A DNA stretch of 54,564 nucleotides from Lachnospiraceae bacterium (GTDB taxonomy: Bacteria > Bacillota > Clostridia > Lachnospirales > Lachnospiraceae): NCBI GenBank assembly GCA_015057865.1, contig SVDH01000015.1, positions 1 through 54,564 on the forward strand, in the 5' to 3' direction. The notes beneath the pieces are model-generated. The model ran no database searches. It worked only from the letters and a program-made list of their open reading frames with translations, and was not told the DNA's origin. The translations under genes and the position numbers were made by a program. Shown here in pieces: positions 53,860 through 54,564 of the stretch. Every line of letters begins with the position of its first letter. Within the stretch, counting starts at the first letter, position 1.

Positions 53860-54564
53860 GAACATAGCGATTATCTTTGCCGGCGGCAGCGGCGCACGGA
53901 TGGGAAGCGGTCTGCCAAAGCAGTTTATCGAAGTGAACGGCAAGCCGATCATCATCCACACTCTGGATGTGTTTGAGGATCATCCCGAGATCGACGCAAT
54001 CTATATTGCCTGCAAAGAGGACTATATCACGAAGCTTGAAAAATATATCAAACGGTTTTTGCTGAGCAAGGTCAGAAAGATCGTACCGGGCGGCGCCAAC
54101 GGACAGGAATCCATCTTCCATGCCCTCTGTGCCGCGGCTGAAGAGAACACGGACGATTCCATTGTTCTGATTCATGACGGCGTACGGCCATGTATCACGG
54201 CAGAGACGATCAGCGAGAATCTTGCGTGTGTCAGGGAACACGGTAATGCTGTCACCTGTACAGAGCTGTTTGAAACACCGGTGATCAGCGAGGAAGGCAT
54301 ACATGTAGAAGAGCTGCCGCCCAGAGACCGGTTTTATACCGCGCAGGCACCGCAGTGCTTCCCGCTCGGCGAAGTCATGAAGGTACACAGAGAAGTACGA
54401 AAGACCAATCCCGGATACGAGGGAATCATCGATACGTGTACGCTGATGAAAAATGCCGGATATGAGATCGCGATCGTGAAAGGACCACGGGGAAATATAA
54501 AAGTTACGACGCCCGAAGATCTTTACACATTCCGTGCGATGATCGAGTATCGTGAAACAGAGAA
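53852..54564 (+). CDS. TarI/IspD-type cytidylyltransferase (3' end cut by window)
   Basis: The frame starts at ATG 53852 behind AAAGGAG, overlaps the TagF-like gene by eight bases, and runs off the window after 237 codons. It has IAIIFAGGSGARMGSGLPKQF (start of the nucleotidyltransferase fold), GGANGQESIFHAL near 89-101 and IHDGVRPCIT near 115. This is the CDP-ribitol (or methylerythritol) type. Translational coupling to a polyol-phosphate polymerase favours TarI. In some relatives TarI is followed by or fused with the dehydrogenase TarJ, which would lie outside the window. Confidence 0.87.
   Translation, partial: MSKNIAIIFAGGSGARMGSGLPKQFIEVNGKPIIIHTLDVFEDHPEIDAIYIACKEDYITKLEKYIKRFLLSKVRKIVPGGANGQESIFHALCAAAEENTDDSIVLIHDGVRPCITAETISENLACVREHGNAVTCTELFETPVISEEGIHVEELPPRDRFYTAQAPQCFPLGEVMKVHREVRKTNPGYEGIIDTCTLMKNAGYEIAIVKGPRGNIKVTTPEDLYTFRAMIEYRETE

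Overview
The window looks like a piece of a Lachnospiraceae-type (Clostridia, Bacillota) chromosome. Support for this: AGGAGG-type ribosome binding sites, sigma-A promoters, U-tailed hairpin terminators, a glycine riboswitch, a LexA/DinR-type SOS box, cdaA-cdaR, comF, recD2, mreB, secA and uvrBA, and a teichoic-acid-like wall polymer cluster. No rRNA, tRNA, CRISPR array, transposase or integrase was recognised. Gene products are inferred from motifs seen in the translations; no database search was possible.

Layout. (1) 1-1023: the 5' part of a secreted SH3 protein on the minus strand with WalR-like sites, then a small helical protein. (2) 1086-3728: promoter, glycine riboswitch and terminator in front of an alanine/glycine symporter and a cysK-type gene. 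(3) 3815-7534: small hypotheticals, a membrane-protein/DUF6765-like operon and a YitT transporter. (4) 7665-13437: a tight four-gene operon of metallopeptidase-like/VWA protein, MoxR-type AAA+ ATPase, BspA-type LRR protein and a GspS-like ATP-grasp protein. (5) 13437-15294: an ABC permease and ATPase pair without a binding protein. (6) 15315-26481: secA, uvrB, uvrA (SOS box), mreB, recD2. (7) 26508-29229: a PD-(D/E)XK-like nuclease gene and comF, both on the minus strand, enclosed by two diverged copies, in inverted orientation, of a ~365-bp non-coding element packed with TGGTA/TACCA half-sites. (8) 29290-33378: cdaA, cdaR, a Crh-like HPr paralogue lacking the phosphorylatable histidine, and leuA. 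(9) 33442-54564: about 21 kb of wall-polymer genes.

How the genes work together. The last region has two IspD/TarI-type cytidylyltransferases (one at each end, the second cut by the window), an orphan MBOAT, a secreted NlpC/P60 hydrolase with wall-binding repeats, a TagGH-type exporter, four proteins with CDP-glycerol glycerophosphotransferase domains (two of them very large and fused to glycosyltransferases), and an adenylation enzyme - carrier protein - MBOAT - SGNH module that mirrors DltA-DltC-DltB-DltD. Together they suggest a polyol-phosphate polymer with sugars that is exported by TagGH and then esterified with an amino acid.

The most unusual signals are the inverted pair of TACCA-rich elements around the nuclease and comF, the MoxR/VWA/LRR/ATP-grasp operon, and the Dlt-like module between two giant fusion polymerases.
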